Shown here one piece after another: positions 33,353-42,413 of a stretch of DNA of 58,623 bases (positions within the stretch are counted from its first letter, which is position 1; each line of letters opens with the position of its first letter). The DNA is from Erysipelotrichaceae bacterium (GTDB lineage: Bacteria > Bacillota_I > Bacilli_A > Erysipelotrichales > Erysipelotrichaceae), in contig SVBJ01000010.1 of the NCBI GenBank assembly GCA_015058955.1, positions 1-58,623 of the forward strand, given 5' to 3'. Under the pieces are notes generated by a model. It did no database searches. It was not told the origin of the DNA and worked only from the letters and a program-made list of their open reading frames with translations. The position numbers and the translations under genes were made by a program.

Positions 33353-34840
33353 ATGAAAAAGCTATTTGTTCTTTTAATTGCCTTACTGATGTTGCTGGGA
33401 CCTGTAGCAGGTTGTTCAAAACCAGCAGACGAAGGTGAGAAGAAATCAGTTATCACTCTCGACATGTCTACTCTGTTCATCGTTCCAAACCTGGAAGCAA
33501 CACAGAAAGTAGAAGATCAGCTGAATGATTATCTGACAAACACTCTGCATGAGACATTTACAGTTCATCTGAAGATCACTGCAATCTCTGACTATTTCTC
33601 AAAGATTCCTATGGAATTAGCCAGCGGCGGTGACGATGCACCGGATGTAGTACAGGTATTCGGCATGGCAGACTGGGTAAACAACGGTTACATTCTGCCT
33701 CTGGATGACTATCTCGACAAGGAATTAAAGCCAACTGTAGATCTGATCGGCAACATCATCGGTTCCGGTAAGATGGCTGGCCACACTTACATGATCCCTC
33801 GTTACTTCGGTACAGTTCTTGACTGGAAGTTCATCTACAATAAGGAACTCGTTGACAAGGCTGGTGTTGATGTATCAAAGGCTACCAACATTGATAACTT
33901 AGGCGATGTCTTAGCTGAATTAAAGGCTGCATATCCAGATGAACACTTCTTAGTATACTGCGACCAGTTCAACAGACTTTATGCTCTGATGGACCACACT
34001 TCTGTTATCGGCACATATGCTGCAACAGTAGGCGAAAGCACTAAGTTATACAACTACTATGAAACCGAAGCATTCAAGAAGGCCATCTATAAGGCATATG
34101 AATTCCGTCAGAAAGGCTATGCAGACCCAGAAGGATCAGCTAACACCTTATCACATGACGCAGTTGTCATGGGCGGTTCAAGCAAGGGCGTTATCATGGG
34201 CCACTCTGCAGATTCTGAAGGCATCGCTCAGATGTTCACCAAGACAAACACTTACGGTGCAACATTCGGTGCTGTAAATATCGGTATCGATGACCTGTCA
34301 ACTGATACATTAGGTATCGGTATTGCTCACTACTGCAAGGACCCTGCAGCTGCAGCAAGATTCATCAACCTGTTATACGTCGATGACTTCGTATGGAACA
34401 CAATCATCTACGGTGCTGAAGGCCAGGACTATGTATGGAATGAAGACCACACAAAGGTAAGATATCCTGATGGTTTAGACTTCAACTCTGTACCATACAA
34501 CTGCATCTACTCCTGCGGTATGATCGGTAACGGCTTCAGAGGTCTGGAATATGAAACAGATGACGAATCCGGTTCAGACAGAGAATATGGCAAGTGGTTA
34601 ATGGAAAACGCTTGGTGCCCACCTCTGTATGGCTTCACACCTACAACAGTCAACGTCATGAATGAAATCACAGCTGTTTCCAACGTTGTAGAACAGTACA
34701 GCAAAGTATTAATGTATGGTGACGTAGACCCTGCAGTAGAATACCCTAAGTTCCTTGATGCTCTGAAGACAGCCGGCATCGACAAGATCGTAGCTGACTT
34801 CCAGGCACAGGCAGACGAATGGTATAAGCAGAATCACTAA
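33353..34840 (+). CDS. Sugar-binding lipoprotein of an Lpl-type ABC transporter
   Basis: A 495-residue extracellular solute-binding protein. The signal peptide ends in a lipobox (GPVAGC, Cys21), so it is anchored to the outer membrane face. The C-terminal stretch VLMYGDVDPAVEYPKFLDALKTAGIDK is typical of the DUF3502/LipO group that works with LplB/YtcP permeases, found here at 38957-40852. It should capture an oligosaccharide or glycoside. gggagg precedes the ATG at 12 bases. Codon choice differs from neighbours (more gca, aca, tta), as often in very highly expressed genes. It forms its own transcript with a strong terminator. Confidence 0.92.
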   Translation: MKKLFVLLIALLMLLGPVAGCSKPADEGEKKSVITLDMSTLFIVPNLEATQKVEDQLNDYLTNTLHETFTVHLKITAISDYFSKIPMELASGGDDAPDVVQVFGMADWVNNGYILPLDDYLDKELKPTVDLIGNIIGSGKMAGHTYMIPRYFGTVLDWKFIYNKELVDKAGVDVSKATNIDNLGDVLAELKAAYPDEHFLVYCDQFNRLYALMDHTSVIGTYAATVGESTKLYNYYETEAFKKAIYKAYEFRQKGYADPEGSANTLSHDAVVMGGSSKGVIMGHSADSEGIAQMFTKTNTYGATFGAVNIGIDDLSTDTLGIGIAHYCKDPAAAARFINLLYVDDFVWNTIIYGAEGQDYVWNEDHTKVRYPDGLDFNSVPYNCIYSCGMIGNGFRGLEYETDDESGSDREYGKWLMENAWCPPLYGFTPTTVNVMNEITAVSNVVEQYSKVLMYGDVDPAVEYPKFLDALKTAGIDKIVADFQAQADEWYKQNH

Positions 34841-34866
34841 GATTCATTACCTTATGTCATAAACAG

Positions 34867-34890
34867 GCGGGTGGATATCCACCCGCTTTT
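34867..34890 (+). terminator. Intrinsic terminator
   Basis: A perfect palindrome (gcgggtgg-atat-ccacccgc) followed by tttt, 27 bases after the stop of the binding-protein gene. It separates that abundant transcript from the sensor kinase gene. Confidence 0.88.
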
Positions 34891-34935
34891 AATGTATAAT
34901 GAAATTTAGAAATTATATTTTATATATAGAACCAG

Positions 34936-36648
34936 ATGAAGAACTCATGGGTAAAAAAAGTTACTGCTCTGCTTGCCGGAATACTGCTGACGTCAGTATT
35001 GTTTTTTGTGGTCATCAGCATTTCCTATAAGGGAGTTTATGAAGATTCCGTTCTCTCTGTCAGTAAAACCTATTCCTCCCAGTGGACGGCTTCAATTGAC
35101 AACCGTCTGAATACCATGTATGAGCATCTTTATGACCTGCTGGTCACCCTATATAACAAAACTACCATCAGACCGGGATCCGATCCGATGAATTATACGG
35201 AAACCACTGAAATGCAGGATGCCATCAACTATAAAGTCATGACCTCCTCAGACATTACCGCCGTTTTCCTGATTGACAGTGAAGGCAGTACCTATCTTTT
35301 TTCCAACAACGCCTCCCTGCCCCAGACCAAATCATTTACTCTGAAAATGTTTCTTCAGCAGTATGGAATTCAGGAAACTACCACTCTGAACAACCGAATC
35401 TGGAGCATAATAGATGTACTTGATACCGGTTACTACTATAAGTCAATCAAACTGGGCAAGTATGTCGTCGGAATTGTATCTGACTGTTCCTTATATGGCA
35501 TTCAGCAGAATTACAATCAGGACATTTCCCGCGGAACCTGCTTCATCAAGAACAGTGACGAACTGATCTGGTGTCAGGGTGACCTCAAATTAAAGGATCT
35601 GGTTTATCAGGGACGTAAGGATGACTACTTCAATCACGGGTATGCCATCTCCGTAACAGATCAGCAGATGGCTGATGCCTCAACGGTTTACATCATTCAG
35701 CCAAAGCCTTTTGAAATCCCCTGGAATCTGGCATTGCGGTTTCTGATCATTGACAGTGCCATCTGCGTCCTGCTGGTCTTCATTCTGATGGATGACCTCC
35801 ACCGCCGCATTACCGCCCCTGTCAACAAGCTCATCGAAGCCAACCGGCAGCTGGCCGCCGGCAATCTTGATTACCGCATGGATCCTTCCGAAGCCGGCAG
35901 CAGTGAATTTGAGAGGCTGTATGAGAGCTTCAATAACATGACGGAAAAGATTGAGAATCTGACCATTGAGTCATATGACCTCAAGCTTAAGAGAGAGGAA
36001 AACCGTCTGAAGATGTTAAGAGCGCAGATGCATCCTCACACCTTCCTTAATGCCATTTCCACCGTCAGCAACATGACCTACACCAGCACTCCGGAAAAGA
36101 TCAGGGAATACATCTCAGCCTTTGCCCGCTTTACCCGCTACATGCTCAACAAATCCAACGACTGGACTACCGTTGCTGAAGAGATCCAGCATATTCAGAA
36201 CTACGTGACCATGCAGAAGATCCGCTTCCCGGACAGCATTGAGATCACTTTCGACTGCCCTGCCAATGTTCAGCAGGTACGAATTCCGTATCTTATCCTG
36301 TTTTCCCTGGTTGAAAACTCCTTCAAGCATGCCATGACCCTGGTAAATACGATGTACATCAACATTTCAGGAGAAACATACGAAGAAGATGGATTCAGAG
36401 GCATTCGTCTGATTGAAGAAGATAACGGTAACGGCTTCTCAGCTGAAGCCCTGGCCAAACTGGAAGACCCGGAAAACAACGAACCTTTCACCAAGGAACA
36501 CCTTGGCCTGACCAATGTACGCTACAGTCTGAGCATCATCTACCGAAGAGATGACCTGCTGCGACTTTCCAATAAACCTGAGGGAGGAGCTCATATTGAG
36601 CTGCTGATCCCTGAAGAGGAGAACCCAGATGAAACTGTTAGTATGTGA
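34936..36648 (+). CDS. YesM-type sensor histidine kinase
   Basis: A 570-residue membrane sensor kinase of the YesM/LytS-related class. TM1 is at about 10-30, an extracellular sensing domain follows, TM2 lies at about 264-285, then a HAMP linker, the His_kinase domain with QMHPHTFLN (phospho-His near 370), and an ATPase domain with LVENSFKHA. It likely senses the substrate of the neighbouring ABC transporter and phosphorylates the regulator encoded next. No clear Shine-Dalgarno site precedes the ATG, so translation may be weak. Its end overlaps the regulator gene by 20 bases. Confidence 0.92.
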   Translation: MKNSWVKKVTALLAGILLTSVLFFVVISISYKGVYEDSVLSVSKTYSSQWTASIDNRLNTMYEHLYDLLVTLYNKTTIRPGSDPMNYTETTEMQDAINYKVMTSSDITAVFLIDSEGSTYLFSNNASLPQTKSFTLKMFLQQYGIQETTTLNNRIWSIIDVLDTGYYYKSIKLGKYVVGIVSDCSLYGIQQNYNQDISRGTCFIKNSDELIWCQGDLKLKDLVYQGRKDDYFNHGYAISVTDQQMADASTVYIIQPKPFEIPWNLALRFLIIDSAICVLLVFILMDDLHRRITAPVNKLIEANRQLAAGNLDYRMDPSEAGSSEFERLYESFNNMTEKIENLTIESYDLKLKREENRLKMLRAQMHPHTFLNAISTVSNMTYTSTPEKIREYISAFARFTRYMLNKSNDWTTVAEEIQHIQNYVTMQKIRFPDSIEITFDCPANVQQVRIPYLILFSLVENSFKHAMTLVNTMYINISGETYEEDGFRGIRLIEEDNGNGFSAEALAKLEDPENNEPFTKEHLGLTNVRYSLSIIYRRDDLLRLSNKPEGGAHIELLIPEEENPDETVSM

Positions 36649-38206
36649 TGATGACATTTCTACAATAGATGTCATACAGAGTCAGCTTGACTGCCGTGAA
36701 CTTGGAATATCCAAGATCCTGCGTGCCTATAACGGCTTAATGGCCCGTGAGGTGATTGACCGGGAAGATCCCGATCTGATCCTCTGTGACATCGGCATGC
36801 CTTTAAGCAACGGCATTGAAGTTCTGAAATACGCCTTTGAAAAGAACCCTGATGTGGAGTTCTCTTTCCTGACCTGCTATGAAGAGTTTGAATATGCCAA
36901 GATAGCCATCAAATACGGAGTTACCAGCTATCTGACCAAGCCGTTTGACCTGGAAGAGATCAAGATCTCCATTCAGAAGATGATCGCCAATGCCAGAGCC
37001 AAGAAACAGCCTCGGCCAGACCAGAATCAGCATGACCTGCTGCTTTCATCGATCTTCCGTCAGGCCTGTGACGGGGTATTGGGTTCGACCCGTGAGCTGG
37101 TCAATGCCGGCTTACGTTACAATGACATCGATTTCGATGCTGACAGCCAGTGGCGCATCGTCTTTACCTGTTCTGACATGACCGATGCCATTCAGAAGAC
37201 CTGGAGCCGCCAGCTGCTGCTGTTTACCTACGGACGCATTCACGATGAAGCCCTGCTGGACTACATCGGTTCAGCCTACACTGTCGTAAACTCTGACAGC
37301 CGCTTCATCTGGGCCATGTGCTTTGTCAGGGAAACACTTTCCGACAGTGAGATCAAGGCCAAATGCGAAAACCTCATCAGCTTTACCAATAAGTACATGT
37401 CACTTAACCCTGCCGTACTGATCAGCGGTGTTTTCCCGTTCTATCAGGCTTCAGCGGTAACCGTTGACCTGTATGACCGCATGCGCCGTATCCGTTATTA
37501 TGGCGGCAGAATATCAATGGTCGGTCAGGAAAGCGTCCCTGATGTGTCTCAGGAAGTTCAGATCAATGCCAATCAGGTCTTATGGTATTTAAAGAAACGC
37601 GATCAGGCCGGTTATGATGAATATATTAGCATGCTGATAGAAAAGCTGCCTTCCTCACCGGAAGCCTACTCCCAGTTCCGCAATGAACTGGTTAACATCT
37701 ATGTCACCTATTTCCGTGACAATGGCAACAGTACCAACCAGATATTCATGAATCCAGATATCGCCGCCCTGGATGAAAAGGCCACCACCGGCAAAAAAGC
37801 CCTGACGGCTTATGCCGCCGGCCTGTATGATCTGCAGCAGTCCATGATGCAGGAAATGATCGACTCTGAAGACATCATTGTCCGTGCGAAACGCTACATT
37901 GATGAAAACTATCATGAGAACATTGACCGCAATGACGTGGCAGCTGTAGCCTTCGTTACTCCGAATTACCTTTCCAAGCTGTTCAAGAATTCCATGAACA
38001 TGAATTTACGTGAATACATCAACCAGCTGCGTGTGGAAGAAGCCAAGAGACTGTTACTGTCAACTTCCATGAGCGTCAGTGAAATAGCTTCCTATGTCGG
38101 CTACTTCAACATTTCCTATTTCTCTACGGTATTCCACAAGATCGTCGGAGTATCACCTTTTGACTGGAGACGGGATAAGGGAGGACAGCAGGATGAAGCT
38201 CAGTGA
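36629..38206 (+). CDS. YesN-type AraC-family response regulator
   Basis: A 525-residue response regulator. The receiver domain shows the acidic DDD near residue 7, the phospho-accepting Asp54 in LILCDIGMP and Lys in YLTKPF. A long uncharacterised middle region follows, and the C-terminal 100 residues are an AraC-type double helix-turn-helix (VAAVAFVTPNYLSKLFK, SEIASYVGYFNISYFS). It probably activates the binding-protein and permease genes. Its start lies within the kinase gene and its end within the next gene, so the three are translationally coupled. Confidence 0.93.
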   Translation: MKLLVCDDDISTIDVIQSQLDCRELGISKILRAYNGLMAREVIDREDPDLILCDIGMPLSNGIEVLKYAFEKNPDVEFSFLTCYEEFEYAKIAIKYGVTSYLTKPFDLEEIKISIQKMIANARAKKQPRPDQNQHDLLLSSIFRQACDGVLGSTRELVNAGLRYNDIDFDADSQWRIVFTCSDMTDAIQKTWSRQLLLFTYGRIHDEALLDYIGSAYTVVNSDSRFIWAMCFVRETLSDSEIKAKCENLISFTNKYMSLNPAVLISGVFPFYQASAVTVDLYDRMRRIRYYGGRISMVGQESVPDVSQEVQINANQVLWYLKKRDQAGYDEYISMLIEKLPSSPEAYSQFRNELVNIYVTYFRDNGNSTNQIFMNPDIAALDEKATTGKKALTAYAAGLYDLQQSMMQEMIDSEDIIVRAKRYIDENYHENIDRNDVAAVAFVTPNYLSKLFKNSMNMNLREYINQLRVEEAKRLLLSTSMSVSEIASYVGYFNISYFSTVFHKIVGVSPFDWRRDKGGQQDEAQ

Positions 38207-38870
38207 ACAGATAAGAAAAGACCGTGCCCGGCTTAATGAAATGCAGAGTGCAGCAAGTAAGCTCAGATTCATCTGGGATTATTACAAGGCCCCGATAATA
38301 GCCGTTACGCTTGCCCTGACGATCCGGCTGCTTTCCCTGCTCAATAACATCGGTAGAACCAACGTCAATCTTTACGTTGTGCTGCTTAACAACGATACGA
38401 TCTTCAGGGAATGCGATGAAACAGTATTCAACGACACCATGAACCGCCGGGGCATTGAGATGAAAAAGAAGACCGTCAACGTCAATACCGAACTTTCCAT
38501 CGGCTTAAGCGGTGATGACGGGGCCGACATGGGAACCATGCAGGTACTGACTGCCCTTTTCTCCATCAGCGATCTGGATGTCTATGTTGCCCCCCGTGAG
38601 TACTTCGATTACTTCGCCGCCAACAACGGCTTTGCCGACCTCAATGTCCTGATTGACAAGGATGTGCTGGCAAAGTATTCTGATGACTTTTACTATTATA
38701 ATGACAATGCTGAGAACCAGCTGGTTCAGGGCATAATCCTTCACAGTGATTCCCTTCTCCACAGGGCCGGATATTACCATGGTGACGTGATCATCGGCGT
38801 TGTCGGAAACGCTGTTCACTTTGATGAAGCAGTGACTTTCGTACAGCAGCTTTTAAGAGATAGAAATTGA
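38193..38870 (+). CDS. Membrane-anchored extracytoplasmic protein linked to the two-component system
   Basis: A 225-residue unrecognised protein with one transmembrane helix near residues 35-55 (IIAVTLALTIRLLSLL) and an outside domain of about 170 residues. That domain (LDVYVAPREYFDYFAANNGFADLN) resembles part of a periplasmic-binding fold in small Firmicute membrane proteins of unknown role. The frame extends upstream to 38094, but ATG 38193 has agggagg upstream and overlaps the regulator gene by 14 bases. Tight coupling to the kinase and regulator suggests a third, accessory sensing component. Confidence 0.7.
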   Translation: MKLSEQIRKDRARLNEMQSAASKLRFIWDYYKAPIIAVTLALTIRLLSLLNNIGRTNVNLYVVLLNNDTIFRECDETVFNDTMNRRGIEMKKKTVNVNTELSIGLSGDDGADMGTMQVLTALFSISDLDVYVAPREYFDYFAANNGFADLNVLIDKDVLAKYSDDFYYYNDNAENQLVQGIILHSDSLLHRAGYYHGDVIIGVVGNAVHFDEAVTFVQQLLRDRN

Positions 38871-38876
38871 CAAATC

Positions 38877-38909
38877 CATCGTACTTTTTTTAATGTACGA
38901 TGTTTTTTT
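38877..38909 (+). terminator. Intrinsic terminator
   Basis: An 8-bp stem (catcgtac / gtacgatg) with a T-rich 10-base loop and a following T-run, seven bases after the stop of the 38193 gene. It separates the regulatory genes from the permease operon. Confidence 0.85.
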
Positions 38910-38956
38910 AATAGTTAATATAAAGATGGATACTTATACAGTAAAGGAGTGTTTTT

Positions 38957-39925
38957 ATGTCGGAAAACAAAAACAACCACAGCGCTGAGTTCGACAACCT
39001 CTTACGGGAGCAGAAAAAACTGGCGCGAAAGGAAAAATTCAAAAATGACTTCCCACTGTATCTGATGATGCTTCCTGGAATCATCTATCTGATTGCCAAC
39101 AACTACCTACCGATGTTCGGTATTCTGCTGGCTTTCAAGAGAGTTAACTATTCCATCGGTATCATCAAGAGCCCATGGGTAGGTCTGGACAACTTTGAAT
39201 ACCTGTTCAAGACCAAGGATGCCTTCATCATGATCAGAAACACCATTGCCTACAATGCCGTCTGGATCATCATGGACCTTATCATTGCGGTATTCATTGC
39301 CCTGTGCATGAACGAAATTGCCAAGAGAAAGATTGCCAAGGTAATTCAGCCGATAATCTGCTTCCCTTCAATGGTTTCAGCAGTTATCCTGTCATTCCTG
39401 GTCTATGCATTCCTGAGCCAGAGCTATGGCTATCTCAATGCCACATTCTTCAAGGATAATCCGATAATGTGGTATCAGACACCAAAGTACTGGCCGTTCA
39501 TCCTGACCATCGTACACATCTGGCAGGGTGCAGGACAGTCATCAATCATTTACATGGCAAGCATTGGCGGTATCGATAAGGGTCTGTATGAATCAGCCCG
39601 TATCGACGGTGCAACCAAGTGGGAGCAGATCCGCTACATTACCCTGCCGTTGTTAAAGCCAATGATCACGATGATGCTGCTGCTGTCAATCGGCCGTATC
39701 TTCAACTCTGACTTCGGTCTGTTCTATCAGGTACCGCTGGGAAACGGTCTGCTGTATGAAACAACACAGACCATTGATACCTTCGTATACCGTGCTCTGA
39801 TGGTCTCCAATAACGTAGGTCAGTCATCAGCTGCCTCCGTATTCCAGGCCGTCATCGGTTTCTTCCTCGTACTGTTCTCCAACCTGCTGGTACGTAAGAT
39901 CAATCCGGAGAACTCATTATTCTAG
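38957..39925 (+). CDS. Sugar ABC transporter permease, LplB type
   Basis: A 322-residue permease with six transmembrane segments and a charged N-terminal tail. The ATPase-contact EAA loop is clear (ESARIDGATKWEQIRYITLPLLKP region, near residue 215), and MLPGIIYLIANNYLPMFG is typical of LplB-type permeases. It forms a heterodimer channel with the product of 39938 and takes substrate from the lipoprotein encoded at 33353. aaaggag precedes the ATG. First gene of the operon running to 45137. Confidence 0.93.
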   Translation: MSENKNNHSAEFDNLLREQKKLARKEKFKNDFPLYLMMLPGIIYLIANNYLPMFGILLAFKRVNYSIGIIKSPWVGLDNFEYLFKTKDAFIMIRNTIAYNAVWIIMDLIIAVFIALCMNEIAKRKIAKVIQPIICFPSMVSAVILSFLVYAFLSQSYGYLNATFFKDNPIMWYQTPKYWPFILTIVHIWQGAGQSSIIYMASIGGIDKGLYESARIDGATKWEQIRYITLPLLKPMITMMLLLSIGRIFNSDFGLFYQVPLGNGLLYETTQTIDTFVYRALMVSNNVGQSSAASVFQAVIGFFLVLFSNLLVRKINPENSLF

Positions 39926-39937
39926 GAGGATAACAAC

Positions 39938-40852
39938 ATGGCAAGTAATAAGAATAAAATCGTAATGATGAAGGGTGAAAAATCCTTCCACTACATCGCA
40001 TTAGTCATCATGACTCTGTTCATGCTGTTCTGTATCGTACCTCTGGTACTGATGTGTGTCGTATCATTCTCATCTGAAAACTCACTGCTCCATGGCTACC
40101 GTTTCATTCCTGATGAATGGTCACTGGATGCCTATGCCTTCATGTGGGCCAAGAGAGCTACCATTTCCCGTGCTTACGGTCTGACAATCGTGGTAACAGT
40201 TATCGGTACTTTCCTGTCACTGGTAATGACTTCTCTGTTTGCCTATCCTTTATCAAGGAAAGACTTCAAGCCTAGAAATACCATCGCTTTCATCCTGTTC
40301 TTCACGATGCTGTTCAACGGCGGTATGACTGCCTCCTACATCGTCTGGACCAGACTGTTCCACATCAAGGATACTCTATGGGCATATCTGCTGCCTGGTT
40401 CATTAATGAACGGCATGAACGTAATGCTGGTAAGAAACTACTTCAATGCCAACATTCCGTATTCAATCGTTGAAGCAGCCCGTATCGACGGTGCCAATGA
40501 CTGGACCATTTACTCCAAGATCATGGTTCCGCTGTCAAAGCCTATCATGACCACTATCGGTCTGTTCTCAGCCTTAGGTTACTGGAACAACTGGTCAGCC
40601 GGTCTGTATTACATCAACAACCCTAAGCTCTACACCATCCAGGTCTACCTGAAGAAACTGATGGACTCCATCCAGTTCTTAAAGACTACAGACCTGCAGG
40701 ACGAAGCCGTCCTGTTAGCACAGCGTAATCTTCCTACCGAATCTGCCCGTATGGCTGTCGCCATCATAGCGCTGATTCCAATTCTGCTGGTATATCCGTT
40801 TGTTCAGGGCGAACTTATCAAGGGCATGGTCGTCGGCGGTGTCAAGGGTTAA
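39938..40852 (+). CDS. Sugar ABC transporter permease, YtcP type
   Basis: A 304-residue permease with six transmembrane segments, partner of the LplB-type protein. The EAA loop reads EAARIDGANDWTIYSKIMVPLSKP near residue 185, and the ending YPFVQGELIKGMVVGGVKG is diagnostic of the YtcP/CUT1 permeases. aggaggataac lies before the ATG, 12 bases after the preceding stop. Substrate is inferred only from the neighbourhood: a glycoside acted on by the esterases and the GH13_18 phosphorylase. Confidence 0.94.
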   Translation: MASNKNKIVMMKGEKSFHYIALVIMTLFMLFCIVPLVLMCVVSFSSENSLLHGYRFIPDEWSLDAYAFMWAKRATISRAYGLTIVVTVIGTFLSLVMTSLFAYPLSRKDFKPRNTIAFILFFTMLFNGGMTASYIVWTRLFHIKDTLWAYLLPGSLMNGMNVMLVRNYFNANIPYSIVEAARIDGANDWTIYSKIMVPLSKPIMTTIGLFSALGYWNNWSAGLYYINNPKLYTIQVYLKKLMDSIQFLKTTDLQDEAVLLAQRNLPTESARMAVAIIALIPILLVYPFVQGELIKGMVVGGVKG

Positions 40853-40865
40853 TCGGAGGTAAAAA

Positions 40866-42365
40866 ATGGATTATCGCAAACCTTTTGAAAAAGCAAGACC
40901 GGAAGAAGTCGGCGTACCAAGCAAGCTTATTCTGGAATACATCGACAATCTGGAACACAGCCAGACAGAAATGCATGGCTTAATGATCATGCGTCACAAC
41001 AAGATGATCGCTGAAGGATGGTGGACACCTTACGGTCCTAACCTCCGTCACGGTCTGCAGAGCCACACCAAGACCTATGCAGCCACAGCCGTAGGCATTG
41101 CCTATACGGAAGGACTGCTGAAGCTTGATGAAAGACTCATTGACATCTTCCCTGATGAATCACCGGAAGAACCAAGCGAAAACCTGAAGTTATTAACGGT
41201 ACGTGATGTACTGTGCATGGGCTGCGGCATGGAGACAATGCCATTCAATTCCAAGGACTGGATCAGAGAATTCATGCATACTCCGGTCGTTCACAAGCCG
41301 GGAACAAAGTACATGTACAACTCCACCGGTTCTACCCTGCTGGGTGCCATCGTCCGCAAGAAGACAGGATTGGGCTTACACGATTATCTGACTCCTAGAC
41401 TGTTTAACAAGATCGGTATCAATCCTGATAACCTGCGCTGGATGTGCATGGCAGACGGCATGGAAGTAGGCGGCGGCGGATTATTCGCTACTACCGAAGA
41501 CAACTTCCGCTTAATGAAGCTGTATGCTGACGGCGGTGTCTGGGAAGGCGAAAGAATTCTTGCTGAGGATTATGTAAAACTGGCTACCACAAATCAGAAC
41601 GATTCAGCTTCTGAATCAGTCAATAACCCTGAAGCCTATGATAACTTCTTAGGCTATGGCTTCCAGATCTGGATGTGCAAGCCTCATAAGGCCTACCGTG
41701 CTGACGGTGCCATGGGTCAGTTTACAATTGTCTTACCTGACCTTGACATGATCATCGCCATTAACGAAACGGCCATGGGTGCCCATTGGGCCCAGAGCAC
41801 TCTGGACATTACCTGGAAATTCATCGAAAAGATCACAGAAAACGGACCAATCGATGCAGATGAAGAAGGTTATGACAGACTGACCCGCAAGCTGCACACC
41901 CTGAATATCGGTAACCCGGCCTGCCAGCCATTCTCACCGATGATCAAGGAGATCAGCGGTAAGAAGTTCAAGGTTGAAAGCGGAGACTTCACTCCATTCG
42001 GCGGCAACTTCATGATCGGAGCCGGCCCTGATGGAATCGATACCTTCTCTCTCGACTTTGATGACTATGGCTTCATCTGGAACTTCGTAACCAGAAACGA
42101 CAGAGCTGAAAAGATCAGATTCACTACCAACGGAACCAGATTCTCCAACATGCTGGGCAAACCGGAAGACATACATCAGATCTATCTGGGCGATGCCTAC
42201 TGGGAAAAGGACAATGTTCTGGTAATGCACGGCAGATGGGTAGAGACCTGCATTGAAGATACCTATAAGCTGGTATTTGAAGGAAACAAGTTCAGAGTTG
42301 ATTCCGACAATACCTCAGCATTCAGATTCTTCAAGCCAAAACCGATTTACGGCGAAAGAGTATAA
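40866..42365 (+). CDS. Class C beta-lactamase-fold serine hydrolase/esterase
   Basis: A 499-residue serine hydrolase of the beta-lactamase class C/EstB fold. The SxxK motif SHTK (Ser66, Lys69) and a YNS motif (Tyr151-Ser153) after KPGTKYM are seen, with DGAMGQF as the probable third motif. Such proteins act as esterases, D-amino-acid peptidases or transferases. There is no signal peptide, so beta-lactam resistance is unlikely. The C-terminal 150 residues form an extra beta-rich domain. Located directly after the permease genes, it is likely another deacylating enzyme for the imported compound. cggaggt precedes the ATG. Confidence 0.85.
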   Translation: MDYRKPFEKARPEEVGVPSKLILEYIDNLEHSQTEMHGLMIMRHNKMIAEGWWTPYGPNLRHGLQSHTKTYAATAVGIAYTEGLLKLDERLIDIFPDESPEEPSENLKLLTVRDVLCMGCGMETMPFNSKDWIREFMHTPVVHKPGTKYMYNSTGSTLLGAIVRKKTGLGLHDYLTPRLFNKIGINPDNLRWMCMADGMEVGGGGLFATTEDNFRLMKLYADGGVWEGERILAEDYVKLATTNQNDSASESVNNPEAYDNFLGYGFQIWMCKPHKAYRADGAMGQFTIVLPDLDMIIAINETAMGAHWAQSTLDITWKFIEKITENGPIDADEEGYDRLTRKLHTLNIGNPACQPFSPMIKEISGKKFKVESGDFTPFGGNFMIGAGPDGIDTFSLDFDDYGFIWNFVTRNDRAEKIRFTTNGTRFSNMLGKPEDIHQIYLGDAYWEKDNVLVMHGRWVETCIEDTYKLVFEGNKFRVDSDNTSAFRFFKPKPIYGERV

Positions 42366-42370
42366 AGAAT

Positions 42371-42400
42371 AAAGGTCCACTGAGCAGTGGACCTTTTCTT
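42371..42400 (+). terminator. Intrinsic terminator (possibly partial)
   Basis: An 11-bp stem (aaaggtccact / agtggaccttt) with loop gagc and a short T-run, immediately after the serine hydrolase stop and just before the ribosome binding site of the deacetylase gene. It may reduce, rather than abolish, read-through. Confidence 0.8.
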
Positions 42401-42413
42401 AAAAGGAGACAAT

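Noticed and set aside
40866-42365. Beta-lactam resistance gene
   Set aside because: The class C-like fold is shared with many esterases; there is no signal peptide and the gene sits inside a sugar transport operon.
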